From Chloroflexota bacterium (GTDB lineage Bacteria; Chloroflexota; Anaerolineae; UBA4142), in NCBI GenBank assembly GCA_016215025.1, contig JACRMI010000151.1, forward strand, positions 1-64,000: a stretch of DNA of 64,000 nucleotides, in the 5' to 3' direction. Positions 32,367 through 41,516 of the stretch are shown here, piece after piece. The notes beneath the pieces were generated by a model. The model was not told the DNA's origin, ran no database searches, and was given only the letters and a program-made list of their open reading frames with translations. The translations under genes and the position numbers were made by a program. Within the stretch, counting starts at the first letter, position 1; each line of letters opens with the position of its first letter.

Positions 32367-33608
32367 CTACTTGTTCCCATCCTCTTGAGCTGATACCTGG
32401 GAACTCGCCGACTTCGTATCCGCAAACAACGCACCCAACGCAGGCGGCGTAATCACCGATGTGATCAATGACATCGCGATGATGATCGCGTAAATCGTGT
32501 CGGAAAAAATCCCAGCTTGCAGTCCTAGTCCCGCGACGATAATCCCCACCTCGCCGCGCGGGACCATCCCCACGCCCACGATCACCGCCGATTTGCGCCC
32601 CAACGATAATGCCGCCAAGCTACAGCCGATAAATTTTCCTGCAATCGCCAGCAGCGTGACGACCAAGAGCATCAGCAGCACGTCAACGCTGCCCAATGCG
32701 GCTAGGTTGATCTTTGCGCCCGTCACCACAAAAAAGAACGGGACCAAGAATGCCATGATCGGGCGGAGTTGTGCGATGAGCGTTTCGCGTTGTTCGGTTT
32801 CAGCGGCGATCATGCCCGCCAAAAATGCGCCGATGATGGCGGCGAGACCCAGGTACGAAGCCGCAACGGCGAGTCCCAAACACAACGCCAAGCAAATCGT
32901 CAACGGCGAAAGTGGATTGATGGGGCGTTCAAGCAAGAGCGAACTGCGGCGCATGATGCGTGTGCCGACGAGCGCAATGACGACGATGAAACCAATCGCT
33001 TGAATGAACACCAAGAATAGATTGGAAAGATCGACGCCGCTTCCCGCTTGCAGCGAGGTGACCAAGCCGAGAAGCAACATTGCCAAAATATCGTCGATGA
33101 CTGCCGCACCTAAAATCACGCGGCTTTCCGTGCGATTGAGCATCCCCAGGTCTTGCAACACGCGCGCCGTGATGCCCGCCGAGGTTGCTACGAACGCTGC
33201 GCCGACGAACATCGAGCGCGGAATATCGTCGCCGATGTAGAGCGCCCATGCTGTGCCGAGCACAAATGGCAGCACCACGCCAGAGATGCCAACGAGCGTG
33301 GCAACTCGTCCTACCTTTTTCAATTCGTCGACGCGGGTTTCCAAGCCAACTGAAAATAGCAGAAACACTGCACCAATTTCAGCCAGCACCTCCAGAGGTT
33401 CGTTGATGTGAATCCACCCCAGCACCGATGCGCCGAGCAAGCAGCCCGCGGTGATTTCGCCCACAACGGCAGGCAGCTTGAGCCGTTGCGCAATCTCTGC
33501 TCCAACCTGGGCTGCCACAAAGACCAAAAATAGTTCGAGTAAAACATTTGTCAGGGGATCCAACGTGTTCCCGCCGAAGAATTGGAACGGTTCCCAAGAT
33601 ATAGTCAT
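32367..33608 (-). CDS. CPA2-family cation:proton antiporter
   Basis: 413-aa membrane exchanger of the KefB/GerN/NapA type, about 12 helices. Features are VVGEITAGCLLGASVLG, FLLFSVGLET, the paired ATSAGITARVL and GAAVIDDILAMLL (the DD-like motif of electrogenic members) and GMVPRGEVGIIVAGLG. It should exchange Na+ or K+ for H+. No TrkA/RCK regulatory domain is attached. ATG has AGGAGG six bases upstream. Transcribed alone. Confidence 0.88.
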   Translation of the reverse strand: MTISWEPFQFFGGNTLDPLTNVLLELFLVFVAAQVGAEIAQRLKLPAVVGEITAGCLLGASVLGWIHINEPLEVLAEIGAVFLLFSVGLETRVDELKKVGRVATLVGISGVVLPFVLGTAWALYIGDDIPRSMFVGAAFVATSAGITARVLQDLGMLNRTESRVILGAAVIDDILAMLLLGLVTSLQAGSGVDLSNLFLVFIQAIGFIVVIALVGTRIMRRSSLLLERPINPLSPLTICLALCLGLAVAASYLGLAAIIGAFLAGMIAAETEQRETLIAQLRPIMAFLVPFFFVVTGAKINLAALGSVDVLLMLLVVTLLAIAGKFIGCSLAALSLGRKSAVIVGVGMVPRGEVGIIVAGLGLQAGIFSDTIYAIIIAMSLITSVITPPALGALFADTKSASSQVSAQEDGNK

Positions 33609-34042
33609 GAATCCTCCTACATTTCCGCTGTCCAGATTTTTTCGGTTATCTTCGCAATATTATTGAACTCAATTTCAAATAGTTGAATGTTCATGGCTTG
33701 GTCATTATATCCATATCGTTTGTTGTTGTCGATTGTATTGAGCGGACACTGGTACAAGTCAATCCAAAGGTGATAGGCAATCCTCATTGTCACCCTGAGT
33801 GAAGCGAAGGGTCTCGCAACTCAGAATAGCGAGACCCTTGCACTTTTAATGCAAGGGTTGATTCGAATGCGCGCAAACGGATTTCGCTAATTCGTTACAA
33901 CGATTTAATCGCCCATCTTCGCTAGTACTTCAGCACACTAAAGCTAACTGGTAGCCTAGCCCCTTGTGGACGTAGTACGCTACCAAAACGCGCACGAGGC
34001 GCTCTGCTACGTCCCTCATTATCAGTGTGACAGAGTACTAGT
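33609..34042. other. Intergenic region with one dispersed repeat
   Basis: Divergent gap between the antiporter and glucosidase genes. It contains a TCACCCTGAGTGAAGCGAAG repeat (about 33788-33840), with GGGTCTCGC pairing to GCGAGACCC. The rest shows no gene. Confidence 0.6.
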
Positions 34043-34071
34043 TTGTATTCTGCTCTGTTCTGCATTATACT
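34043..34071 (+). promoter_or_regulatory. Promoter of the debranching-type glucosidase
   Basis: -35 TTGTAT (34043-34048), 17-nt spacer, -10 TATACT (34066-34071). ATG 34078 follows after six bases, so the transcript is probably leaderless. Confidence 0.65.
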
Positions 34072-34077
34072 TGCGCC

Positions 34078-36054
34078 ATGCTTACGATCCCCCGCGAAAT
34101 TTGTCGTGACCTCGATCAAGCCCTTACGCGCGAATGGTTGGTCACTAACGGCATAGGCGGTTATGCTTCTTGTTCGATCACCGGCGCAAATACCCGTCGC
34201 TATCACGGTCTTCTCGTCGCCGCACTCAAGCCCCCGGCGGCGCGTACCGTCACGCTTTCCAAACTCGAAGAAGAAGTGGAATGCGGCGGCAGCACGTATC
34301 ACCTTAGCACGAACGAATACGAAAGCGGAACCATCAACCCCGACGGATATTTGTTTCTCGAACAGGTCGGCTTTAACGGCACGATTCCAACCTTTGTGTA
34401 TCAATCGGCAAAGTTCACGCTAACTAAAACGATTTGGATGGAGCACGGTCACAATACCACCTACATTCGATACACCCTCGCTCAAGATTCGCAGCCGATT
34501 CGATTGACGCTTTTGCCGTTTTGCACCTATCGTGATTTTCATAAAGAATTGCGCGGCGCACCGAATTGGCGTTTTGATGTTCGAGCGAATGGCAATTCTG
34601 TGCAGGTGACCGCATTCGATCACGCGACGCCGTATCATTTGGTAACGACGCCGAGGGTCAATTTCGTTCACCTCGATTTGTGGTATTGGCGATTCTTTCA
34701 TCGCGTCGAACGTGAGCGCGGGTTGGACTGTGTCGAAGATTTGTATCTGCCCGGTCTCTGGCGCACCGATTTGCAACCCGGTGGATCGATCACCATCATC
34801 GCGACCACGGAAGCGGTTGCCTCGCTCAGCCTCGACATCGACGCGGCGTTGCACCGTGAATGGATCCGCCAGAACACGCTGGTCGAAAATGTCCCAGACC
34901 AATTCACGCAACAATTGTATCTCGCCGCCGATCAATTCATCGTCCAGCGTCAAGTGCAAGACCAATCGCTCAACACCATCATCGCAGGCTATCCCTGGTT
35001 CGGCGATTGGGGGCGCGACACGATGATCGCGCTCGAAGGCTTGACCCTCGTCACCGGGCGCTATGCCGATGCAAAAAAGATCTTGTGCGCGTTTGCGCGC
35101 TATGTCGATCAAGGCATGTTGCCCAATCGATTCCCGGATGCGGGCATCGATGCCGCGCCGGTCGAATACAACACGGTCGATGCAACGCTGTGGTATTTTC
35201 ACGCCCTCGACCGGTACATGTGCGTGACAAAAGATGAATCGCTGCTGCGCGATCTCTTTCCGACTCTGGAATCGATTGTCGATTGGCATTTGAAGGGCAC
35301 GCGGTACAACATCCGCGTCGACCCAACCGATTCATTGCTGTGGGCAGGCGAGCCAGGCGTGCAACTGACGTGGATGGATGCCAAAGTCGGCGATTGGGTC
35401 GTAACGCCGCGCATCGGCAAGCCCGTCGAAATCAATGCGCTGTGGTATCGCGCCTTGAAATTGATGGACCAGTGGTCAGTCCAAGTTGGACGATTTTCGT
35501 CGCGCTATGACAAGCTGGCAACCCAAGTGCGCCTGTCGTTTGAACGTTTCTGGTACGCCGAAAGAAAATATCTGTACGACGTGATTGATACCCCGTACGG
35601 TAATGACACCTCATTGCGACCGAATCAACTTTTCGCGTTGACGCTCGCCGACGATTTGGTTTCGCCCGAGCGCGCGAAATTGATTTTTGATTTAGTCACA
35701 CGTAATCTCTTGACGCCGTTTGGTTTACGCTCGCTGTCGCCGCATGATCAGCATTATACGCCGCTCTTCCGTGGCGATCAGCACGCTCGCGATGCCGCCT
35801 ATCATCAAGGCATCGTGTGGGGCTGGCTCATTGGGGTCTACGTCGATGCATATCTCCGAGTTTATGGCGACCGTGATGCCGCGCGCGTGTTACTGAATCC
35901 ATTTCAAGTGCATTTATCCGAGGCAGGTCTCGGCAGCATCAGCGAAGTATTTGAAGGCGACCCGCCGTTTCGACCGGTTGGCTGTATCGCGCAAGCCTGG
36001 AGCGTCGCCGAAGTGTTACGAGTGTTAGGTAGGACAACCACTTTGTCATTCTGA
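34078..36054 (+). CDS. Amylo-alpha-1,6-glucosidase (glycogen debranching type)
   Basis: 658-aa cytosolic enzyme expected to cleave alpha-1,6 branch points of glycogen-like glucans. The N-terminal domain (EWLVTNGIGGYASCSITGAN, RRYHGLLVAAL) and the C-terminal (alpha/alpha)6 barrel (IAGYPWFGDWGRDTMIALEG, YNTVDATLWYFHAL, GKPVEINALWYRALK, YHQGIVWGWLIG) are those of bacterial debranching enzymes (GH133-like). Length is typical. The last residues LSF and TGA come from a dispersed repeat. It stands alone behind its own promoter. Confidence 0.9.
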   Translation: MLTIPREICRDLDQALTREWLVTNGIGGYASCSITGANTRRYHGLLVAALKPPAARTVTLSKLEEEVECGGSTYHLSTNEYESGTINPDGYLFLEQVGFNGTIPTFVYQSAKFTLTKTIWMEHGHNTTYIRYTLAQDSQPIRLTLLPFCTYRDFHKELRGAPNWRFDVRANGNSVQVTAFDHATPYHLVTTPRVNFVHLDLWYWRFFHRVERERGLDCVEDLYLPGLWRTDLQPGGSITIIATTEAVASLSLDIDAALHREWIRQNTLVENVPDQFTQQLYLAADQFIVQRQVQDQSLNTIIAGYPWFGDWGRDTMIALEGLTLVTGRYADAKKILCAFARYVDQGMLPNRFPDAGIDAAPVEYNTVDATLWYFHALDRYMCVTKDESLLRDLFPTLESIVDWHLKGTRYNIRVDPTDSLLWAGEPGVQLTWMDAKVGDWVVTPRIGKPVEINALWYRALKLMDQWSVQVGRFSSRYDKLATQVRLSFERFWYAERKYLYDVIDTPYGNDTSLRPNQLFALTLADDLVSPERAKLIFDLVTRNLLTPFGLRSLSPHDQHYTPLFRGDQHARDAAYHQGIVWGWLIGVYVDAYLRVYGDRDAARVLLNPFQVHLSEAGLGSISEVFEGDPPFRPVGCIAQAWSVAEVLRVLGRTTTLSF

Positions 36055-36113
36055 GCGAAGCGAAGAATCTCGTTGTCATGGAAGGAGATTCTTCGCTTCG
36101 CTCAGAATGACAA
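36043..36113. repeat. TCATTCTGAGCGAAGCGAAG repeat, perfect copy
   Basis: A 28-bp perfect inverted repeat (36043-36070 and 36086-36113). The left arm contains the last codons and stop of the glucosidase gene. Confidence 0.9.
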
Positions 36114-36123
36114 CCAAAAACTC

Positions 36124-36792
36124 ATGCCTGATTTTCAAACCTTATCCATTGCAATTATTCTCATCAGTCTCGTCATCACCGCTTCGTTTGTCATCTTGAT
36201 TCCCGATTGGCGCTTGGCGTTGTATGCGCTCGCCGTTCAGTATGTCGTGGTGGCGACGCTGATTTCCCATCTGGTTCCGCTGCCTCTTGCGATTGTGCGG
36301 GTTATCTCTGGCGGACTGGCGCTGATGATCTTGTATTTCACGGCGCGCCAAAAGTTGGAGAATTTGCGGCGCGCGTATAATGAAGCACAAGACGATGAGG
36401 CGCGTGATGTCATCGCTCGCCGCGCATCGCGGCAACTCTTTGTCGTCGGATTTCCCTTTCGATTATTTTCACTCGCGTTGGTGGTCGTCGGCATTATTGG
36501 CATCGTTTCGTCGATGTCGTTTCTCGGCTTGACGCAGGATGTGCTCTTCGGCGCGGTGTGGCTCATGATGGCAGGCATTCTCGTATCGGTACTCTCGCGC
36601 GACGTGTTGCGGTTGGGCTTGGGCATTTTGATTTTCACGAGCGGTTTTTGCATTCTGGAAACGGCGACCGAGGAGAGTTTATTGCTGTACGGCTTGCTCA
36701 ATATTTCCGATCTCTTGATTGCGTTGGTGATCGCTCATTTGGGCGCGTTGCCCACGACGAATTCATTAGAGCGCCGAGGAGATGAACGTTGA
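36124..36792 (+). CDS. HyfE/NuoK-like small membrane subunit
   Basis: 222 aa with about seven membrane helices. The C-terminal third (VLRLGLGILIFTSGFCILET, LYGLLNISDLLIALVIAHL) has the spacing of HyfE/NuoK/MrpC-type subunits, with a Glu in a helix. Residues about 75-100 form a charged loop (RRAYNEAQDDEARD). An upstream frame from 36073 runs through the repeat, so ATG 36124 is chosen. It overlaps the next gene by four bases, so both probably form one proton-conducting membrane module. Confidence 0.55.
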   Translation: MPDFQTLSIAIILISLVITASFVILIPDWRLALYALAVQYVVVATLISHLVPLPLAIVRVISGGLALMILYFTARQKLENLRRAYNEAQDDEARDVIARRASRQLFVVGFPFRLFSLALVVVGIIGIVSSMSFLGLTQDVLFGAVWLMMAGILVSVLSRDVLRLGLGILIFTSGFCILETATEESLLLYGLLNISDLLIALVIAHLGALPTTNSLERRGDER

Positions 36793-38153
36793 CGATCATC
36801 ATCATGGCGGTCGTCTGTCTTGCGACCGGTCTCGCGATTCGATTGTTGCGTCAACTGCCGCGTCTGGTTTTCGTCGCATCACTCGTTGGCGCTATCGCGC
36901 TCGCCGTGTTGTTGGCCAGCGCCGCGTACGACCCGGTTTACTTTTTCGGGCGGTCCCTCGCATTGGACGCATCCGCGCGACTGTTTTTGGTTCCCGCAAT
37001 CAGTATCGCCGCTGCACTCGCCTTTTTCGGTCCGCTGACGTTTGAGCATGTGAGCGATGCGCCAATCGATACGATCACGAATGCGCAGGGCGCGTACTTT
37101 TTCTGGAGTCTCGCGCCGCTCCTGTTCGCGATTACGCTCGATAGTTTTCCGCTCGCCGTATTTTTCTGGGCGGTGGGGCTTATCATTCTCATGCTCGCCG
37201 CCCATTCGCGCCGCGAAGGTCGAGTCGGTGGGACAGCGCAATTTCTTTTGCTCACCGTGATCGCGAGCGCGATGCTTTTGCTCGCCAATCGTTTTATCGA
37301 TTTGTATCCGCTCACGCCAGAAAACCTCGACTTGATTCGGAACACGATTGTTTTTCTCGCGCTCGGTTTTGGCTTGTTGCTCGCCGTCGTTCCGCTAAGT
37401 ATCTGGTTTGGACCGCTTGCCGACGAGATGCCGCTGTTGGGTCTCGCTTTTTTGGTGGGGATTGTGCAACCCGTCGGACTGTGGCTCTTGTATCAGCAAA
37501 TGATGACGGTTCCCTGGTTGGTCTCTAAATCGCCGTTGCTCGAAATTTTATATTGGGGCGGAATCGTCACGGTTCCTGTAGGCGCTTTGCTGGCGCTGGG
37601 CGAACGGCGCAGCGGTCGATGGCTGGCGTACTTGTCGCTGGTTTCGCTTGGCAATGCGTTGATCGGCTTGAGCTTGGGGACGCAACTAGGTTTGATCGGC
37701 GCAGTGTTCGCGATTTTCAATCGTGCGGTTGGTGTTGCCCTCATCGCGGGCGGACTCGCTTTCGTGCAGCATCACGCCGAACGTCGTTGGCAGCTTATCG
37801 GCGCAGCGGCAATCGTGATGGGGGGATTTTCGCTTTCTGGGATTCCGCCGTTGGTCGGTTTCGCGTCGGGGTATTCAGTGTATCGTGACCTCGCCGCGAC
37901 CAATCCCAATGCGATTATCGTACTCTTGGTTTCGGCGACGCTGGTCTTGTTCGCGGCGACGCGCGTCGCATGGGATATTGTCAGAGCGAGTCGGCAAGTG
38001 CAAGTCGTCAGCGTCGAAATCAAAATCGTTCCGTATCTGTGTGCCGTTGTCGTTTTGCTCTTGATGGTCATTACCATTTCGGTGGGTCTGTTCCCGCAGT
38101 GGATCGGCAATTCGCTGATCGATACGCTGGGCAAAGCCGCGTATTTGAAATAG
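36789..38153 (+). CDS. NuoN/MrpD-like proton-conducting membrane protein
   Basis: 454 aa, about 12-14 helices, resembling the antiporter-like subunits of complex I, hydrogenase-4 and Mrp antiporters. Visible features are an acidic loop YPLTPENLDLIRN, a WFGPLADEMP loop in place of the usual W-LP-AH motif, and GGFSLSGIPPLVGFASGYSVY, the family's GxPxxxGF signature. Start is TTG 36789 (ATG 36804 possible). No catalytic complex-I, hydrogenase or Mrp partners are present. Confidence 0.75.
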   Translation: MTIIIMAVVCLATGLAIRLLRQLPRLVFVASLVGAIALAVLLASAAYDPVYFFGRSLALDASARLFLVPAISIAAALAFFGPLTFEHVSDAPIDTITNAQGAYFFWSLAPLLFAITLDSFPLAVFFWAVGLIILMLAAHSRREGRVGGTAQFLLLTVIASAMLLLANRFIDLYPLTPENLDLIRNTIVFLALGFGLLLAVVPLSIWFGPLADEMPLLGLAFLVGIVQPVGLWLLYQQMMTVPWLVSKSPLLEILYWGGIVTVPVGALLALGERRSGRWLAYLSLVSLGNALIGLSLGTQLGLIGAVFAIFNRAVGVALIAGGLAFVQHHAERRWQLIGAAAIVMGGFSLSGIPPLVGFASGYSVYRDLAATNPNAIIVLLVSATLVLFAATRVAWDIVRASRQVQVVSVEIKIVPYLCAVVVLLLMVITISVGLFPQWIGNSLIDTLGKAAYLK

Positions 38154-38181
38154 TGGTCAGTGGTCAGGGTACAGTGAATAG

Positions 38182-38220
38182 AACGGCAGTTGATCGATTG
38201 AACAATCAACTGCCGTTTTG
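38182..38220. terminator. Bidirectional terminator
   Basis: Perfect 13-bp arms AACGGCAGTTGAT (38182-38194) and 38205-38217, followed by TTGTTTTG. It separates the convergent NuoN-like and aldolase genes. Confidence 0.85.
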
Positions 38221-38253
38221 TTTTGCTAAATCAGAAATCAGAAATCGTAAATC

Positions 38254-39144
38254 CTAAATCACACCGGCGTCTTGCATGACCTTACGCAATGCGGCGCGGT
38301 CTTCGTCGGGCAGAGGACGCAGCGGCAGGCGCGGCGGTCCTCCGTAAAATCCTTGATTCAATTCTTCGAGTGCGGCTTTCAACCCAGGAATATTCCAGCG
38401 TGTCGTGACGGCGGCGTTGAGTTGGACGAGTTTCAATTGCAATCGTTGCGCTTCGTCGTGGCGACCGTTGCAGAATGCATGGTAGATGGCGATGGTTTCG
38501 CGCGGCGCGACGTTCGCGAGTGCAGCGACGGTTGCTTTTGCGCCGATGCATAGCGCGGGATAAAAATATCCACCTGAGCCAGCGATGACCGTAAAGTCGG
38601 GACGTACCTCGCGGATGATGTTGGCAAATTTTGCGACGTTGCCGCTGCTGTCTTTGATCGCGACGATGTTGGGATGCTGGGCGAGCTGAATCACCGAATT
38701 CGCATCGATGTCGATGGCGGTGGCGGCAGGCATGTTGTAAATGATCGTCGGAATCGGCGACGCATCCGCAATCACGCGGTAATGATTGACGAGCGCGGCA
38801 GGTTTCATTTCGGCTTTGTAATAATTCGGCGTGACACACATCACCGCATCGGCACCCAACTCGGCGGCGCGTTTGGCTAACGCAATCGTATTGCGCGTTG
38901 ATTCAACACCTGCGCCCGCGAGAAAAAGTTTGTCGCTGGGGATCGCTTCGCGCGCGGCTTGCCACAACGCCGCGCGTTCGTCATCGGTGAGCATGGGAGC
39001 TTCGCCGTTGGAACCCAGGACGACGTAACCACTCAATGCCGTCTTGTTCCACAATGTGATGTTCGATTTGAACTTGTCCAACAAAAGATTCCCATCCGCA
39101 TCGAACGGAGTGGGAATCGGCGGGAATACGCCTTCAATTTTCAT
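38254..39144 (-). CDS. DapA-family aldolase, similar to 4-hydroxy-2-oxoglutarate aldolase
   Basis: 296-aa class I aldolase/lyase of the dihydrodipicolinate synthase family. The Schiff-base Lys is in IVAIKDSSGN, the Tyr in IIYNMPAAT, and the substrate motif reads GSNGEAP. The GSNGE form, LLAGAGVESTRNT, TPNYYK and IAGSGGYF resemble HOGA-type 4-hydroxy-2-oxoglutarate aldolases more than DapA, which usually has GTTGE. It may act in hydroxyproline or sugar-acid breakdown. ATG 39144 with AGGAGA upstream is chosen over a start 18 nt earlier. Confidence 0.82.
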   Translation of the reverse strand: MKIEGVFPPIPTPFDADGNLLLDKFKSNITLWNKTALSGYVVLGSNGEAPMLTDDERAALWQAAREAIPSDKLFLAGAGVESTRNTIALAKRAAELGADAVMCVTPNYYKAEMKPAALVNHYRVIADASPIPTIIYNMPAATAIDIDANSVIQLAQHPNIVAIKDSSGNVAKFANIIREVRPDFTVIAGSGGYFYPALCIGAKATVAALANVAPRETIAIYHAFCNGRHDEAQRLQLKLVQLNAAVTTRWNIPGLKAALEELNQGFYGGPPRLPLRPLPDEDRAALRKVMQDAGVI

Positions 39145-39152
39145 TTGGTCTC

Positions 39153-39252
39153 CTGACCTCATCCCTAACCCCCGCCTTTCAGGCGACCCCTTCCCCCTCT
39201 CCTGACGAACCTCAGTCAGGAGAGGGGGAAGGGGCAGGGGATGGAGGTGAGG
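39153..39252. repeat. Long C/G-rich dispersed hairpin
   Basis: CCCTTCCCCCTCTCCTGAC pairs perfectly with GTCAGGAGAGGGGGAAGGG across a short loop. It separates the GIN-domain gene from the aldolase gene. Related text sits inside cobQ. Confidence 0.8.
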
Positions 39253-39978
39253 TTATTTTTTCGCAACTGACGATGCGCCGCTAGATGAACTGCGACCAAT
39301 CGTCGGATTGCCGTCGTACGTCAGATGCGACGCACCGCTCAGATTATAATCCAATTTGCTTTTCACGCTAATTCGCGCATTGGACGCGCCGCTCAAGCTG
39401 ACGCTCGCGCTGTCGAGAGAAAAATCGTTCAAGTTCAATGTGCTTGCGCCGTCGGCTTTTAGATCGGCTGCGTTGGCGTTGCCTTGCAAGTTCGCTTTGC
39501 TCGCGCCGGAGACATGCACGTCGATGCGGTCTGCCACGAACGATCCGATGAGCGTGCTTGCGCCAGAAGCATCAAGCGTTGCAGGTTTCGACAATTTGAA
39601 TTCCGATACATTACCGGTGCTTGCGCCGCTGATGCGCAGTGCTTCGAGGGTTGGCATTGTGATCTTGGCTTTCAGTGTGCCGCGTGTATAGCCGCCGCGA
39701 TAATCGAATCGAATTGAGAGTTTCGATCCACTTTTATCGACCTTGATGTAATCGAACAGATTGTCATCGGCGGTGATCGATACACTGAATGTGTCCGACT
39801 GGCTGACGTCGGCTTGAAAGGTGCTGCCTACATCGACGGATTGAAAGTCGGCAAACTCAAAATTTTTCGTTGTCAGTTTACCAGAGCCAAGAATTGTTTG
39901 TGGCATGGGAATGTAAAACGAACAAGCTGAGAGTGTTAGCGCCAAAATGGCGACTAGAGTGAGTGATAAAGTACGCAT
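39253..39978 (-). CDS. GIN-domain (DUF2807) lipoprotein
   Basis: 241 aa. A lipoprotein signal (MRTLSLTLVAILALTLSAC) precedes a right-handed beta-type domain with repeated GAS turns (ISGASTGNVSEF, LDASGASTLIGS, HVSGASKANLQG, KADGASTLNLND, LSGASNARISV), the pattern of the DUF2807 auto-transporter-adhesin head domain. It is a cell-surface protein of unknown ligand. ATG 39978 has AAGGAG seven bases upstream. Confidence 0.88.
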   Translation of the reverse strand: MRTLSLTLVAILALTLSACSFYIPMPQTILGSGKLTTKNFEFADFQSVDVGSTFQADVSQSDTFSVSITADDNLFDYIKVDKSGSKLSIRFDYRGGYTRGTLKAKITMPTLEALRISGASTGNVSEFKLSKPATLDASGASTLIGSFVADRIDVHVSGASKANLQGNANAADLKADGASTLNLNDFSLDSASVSLSGASNARISVKSKLDYNLSGASHLTYDGNPTIGRSSSSGASSVAKK

Positions 39979-40040
39979 CGTAATCTCCTTTCGAAATCTT
40001 CTCACATCGATATACGTGGGATGCGTACAAAGGTTACAAT

Positions 40041-40592
40041 TTATTCAGTCTGTATCACTCCGCCGCAATAAATGCACTCGGCGCTGGTTGCATCGATCCA
40101 ATCGACTTCATCACTGCGCGCAGGTGCGGCACAATGCGGGCATTTGCTCGGCAATCGACTCCGTTGGGTCGATGCGATATTGCCTTGTCCGCCGAGCGCT
40201 TTCACTTTGTCGCCAAATTCTTTTTGCAATGTATCCGCCGCTGCTGCCCAGCCGTTATCGCGCATTCGTTTAGTGATGTTTACGAAAAACTGGGGAGTGC
40301 GTTCGAGCAGGTTGAGTTGCAGAAATTGATTCAATGCAGTCCGCGAATGAGTCAACGCGGCTTGTTCGTTTTTCGCGGCGGTATACGCGTGTGCGGCTTG
40401 GGCATGCGCATTCGCAGCGGGTTTGACTAGCCCGCGTTGCTCTGCCTCTTGCGCGAGTCGCTCGAAAATTTGCGCGGCTTGCTCTGGCTTGCCGTTTGCT
40501 ATCAATTGATTAGCGCGCGCGACGGCTTGCAAAACAATTGGATTTGCTCCGGCTAGCGCGCGTCGTAACGGACGCATCGGACGACGAAACAT
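40041..40592 (-). CDS. TPR-like protein with a C-terminal zinc ribbon
   Basis: 183 aa. The first two thirds are helical repeats resembling TPRs (ANQLIANGKPEQAAQIFERL, NAHAQAAHAYTAAKNEQAAL). The end has two knuckles, CPHC and CIYCGG, about 30 residues apart, forming a probable zinc ribbon. Likely a cytosolic adaptor; function unknown. AAGGAGA precedes the ATG. Confidence 0.65.
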   Translation of the reverse strand: MFRRPMRPLRRALAGANPIVLQAVARANQLIANGKPEQAAQIFERLAQEAEQRGLVKPAANAHAQAAHAYTAAKNEQAALTHSRTALNQFLQLNLLERTPQFFVNITKRMRDNGWAAAADTLQKEFGDKVKALGGQGNIASTQRSRLPSKCPHCAAPARSDEVDWIDATSAECIYCGGVIQTE

Positions 40593-40605
40593 ATTGTCTC
40601 CTTCG

Positions 40606-40626
40606 ACAGACCTGTCAGGTCTTGAT
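40606..40626 (-). repeat. Small palindrome after the UbiA gene
   Basis: GACAGACCTGTCAGGTC contains overlapping GACCTGTCAGGTC-like dyads between the UbiA stop and the TPR gene start. It may be a weak terminator or operator. Confidence 0.4.
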
Positions 40627-41472
40627 TTACAACGCCATCAACCACCCTGCGATAAGAACCACTGCGCTCGGCGCGATCAAGTGGAAAACGACGCGCAGTG
40701 TATTCGATGTCGGTTGGCGATGATACAACCACATGCTGGCGACGACCAATGCAAGCGAAATTGCAACCGCCGCGCCGACGATTTCTAAATTTAATTGCAA
40801 AACGATTGCGCTGACGAGAGTGACGATTTGCGCGCCGATCATCGTGCTCCACACGACGATCACGCCGCGCGTGCGTCCGAGCGTCACCGCAAATCCGCGT
40901 ACACCAACGGCGATGTCGGTTTCCGTGTCGGGCAGCGTTTGCGCGAGGTGGACACCGAACAAGAGCGGTAGACCAATCGGCACGAGAACGAACTGGCGCG
41001 CGTCGAATCGTTGCATCACGATCCAAACGTAAATCGGTAGCGTGATGAACCCAATAACGTACGGCAGCCAACTGAACGGTGTATCGCGTAACCAATAATT
41101 GTACAGTTGTCCTGCAAGTGTGCCGAGCAGCACAAGCAACAATGCAATCCATCCAAGCGAGATTCCAAACACGAGCATCAGCACGAACGCCACTGCAATG
41201 TTGACGCGCGCTTCGTTCGGCGTGACGATTCCGCGCACGATAGGTTTCCAAGGCTGTCCTTGCGCGTCGAGCACTCGATCGTGTAAATCGTTGGAGGTGC
41301 CGACGACGACCTGAGAGAAGAAGAGTGCGCCAATTGCGCGGGCGAGTCGGGAGAGATCAAGCGCGTCGCGCGCGGTGGCGATGGCGAGGATGGTGGCGAG
41401 CGCGACGACCATCATCACGGGGAACGGGTGGATCATGAGCCAATAGGCTTGCAGTCGGCGCAGGAGTGACAT
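40627..41472 (-). CDS. UbiA-family prenyltransferase
   Basis: 281-aa membrane prenyltransferase, eight or nine helices. Both Asp-rich motifs are seen: NDLHDRVLDAQGQPWKPIVRG-like motif 1 (NDLHDRVLDAQGQPWKP) and motif 2 DTETDIAVGVRG. Members attach prenyl chains to quinone rings, chlorophyllide, haem or lipids; the acceptor cannot be told from sequence. Neighbours do not help. No Shine-Dalgarno site is obvious. Confidence 0.85.
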   Translation of the reverse strand: MSLLRRLQAYWLMIHPFPVMMVVALATILAIATARDALDLSRLARAIGALFFSQVVVGTSNDLHDRVLDAQGQPWKPIVRGIVTPNEARVNIAVAFVLMLVFGISLGWIALLLVLLGTLAGQLYNYWLRDTPFSWLPYVIGFITLPIYVWIVMQRFDARQFVLVPIGLPLLFGVHLAQTLPDTETDIAVGVRGFAVTLGRTRGVIVVWSTMIGAQIVTLVSAIVLQLNLEIVGAAVAISLALVVASMWLYHRQPTSNTLRVVFHLIAPSAVVLIAGWLMAL

Positions 41473-41495
41473 CGTTTGCGTTTCTTTACTTTGTG

Positions 41496-41516
41496 GGACA
41501 AATTGGCAATTTGTCC
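41496..41516 (-). terminator. GGACAAATT hairpin after the ABC-2 permease
   Basis: Perfect arms GGACAAATT (41496-41504) and AATTTGTCC (41508-41516) with a GGC loop, overlapping the permease stop codon. Confidence 0.6.
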
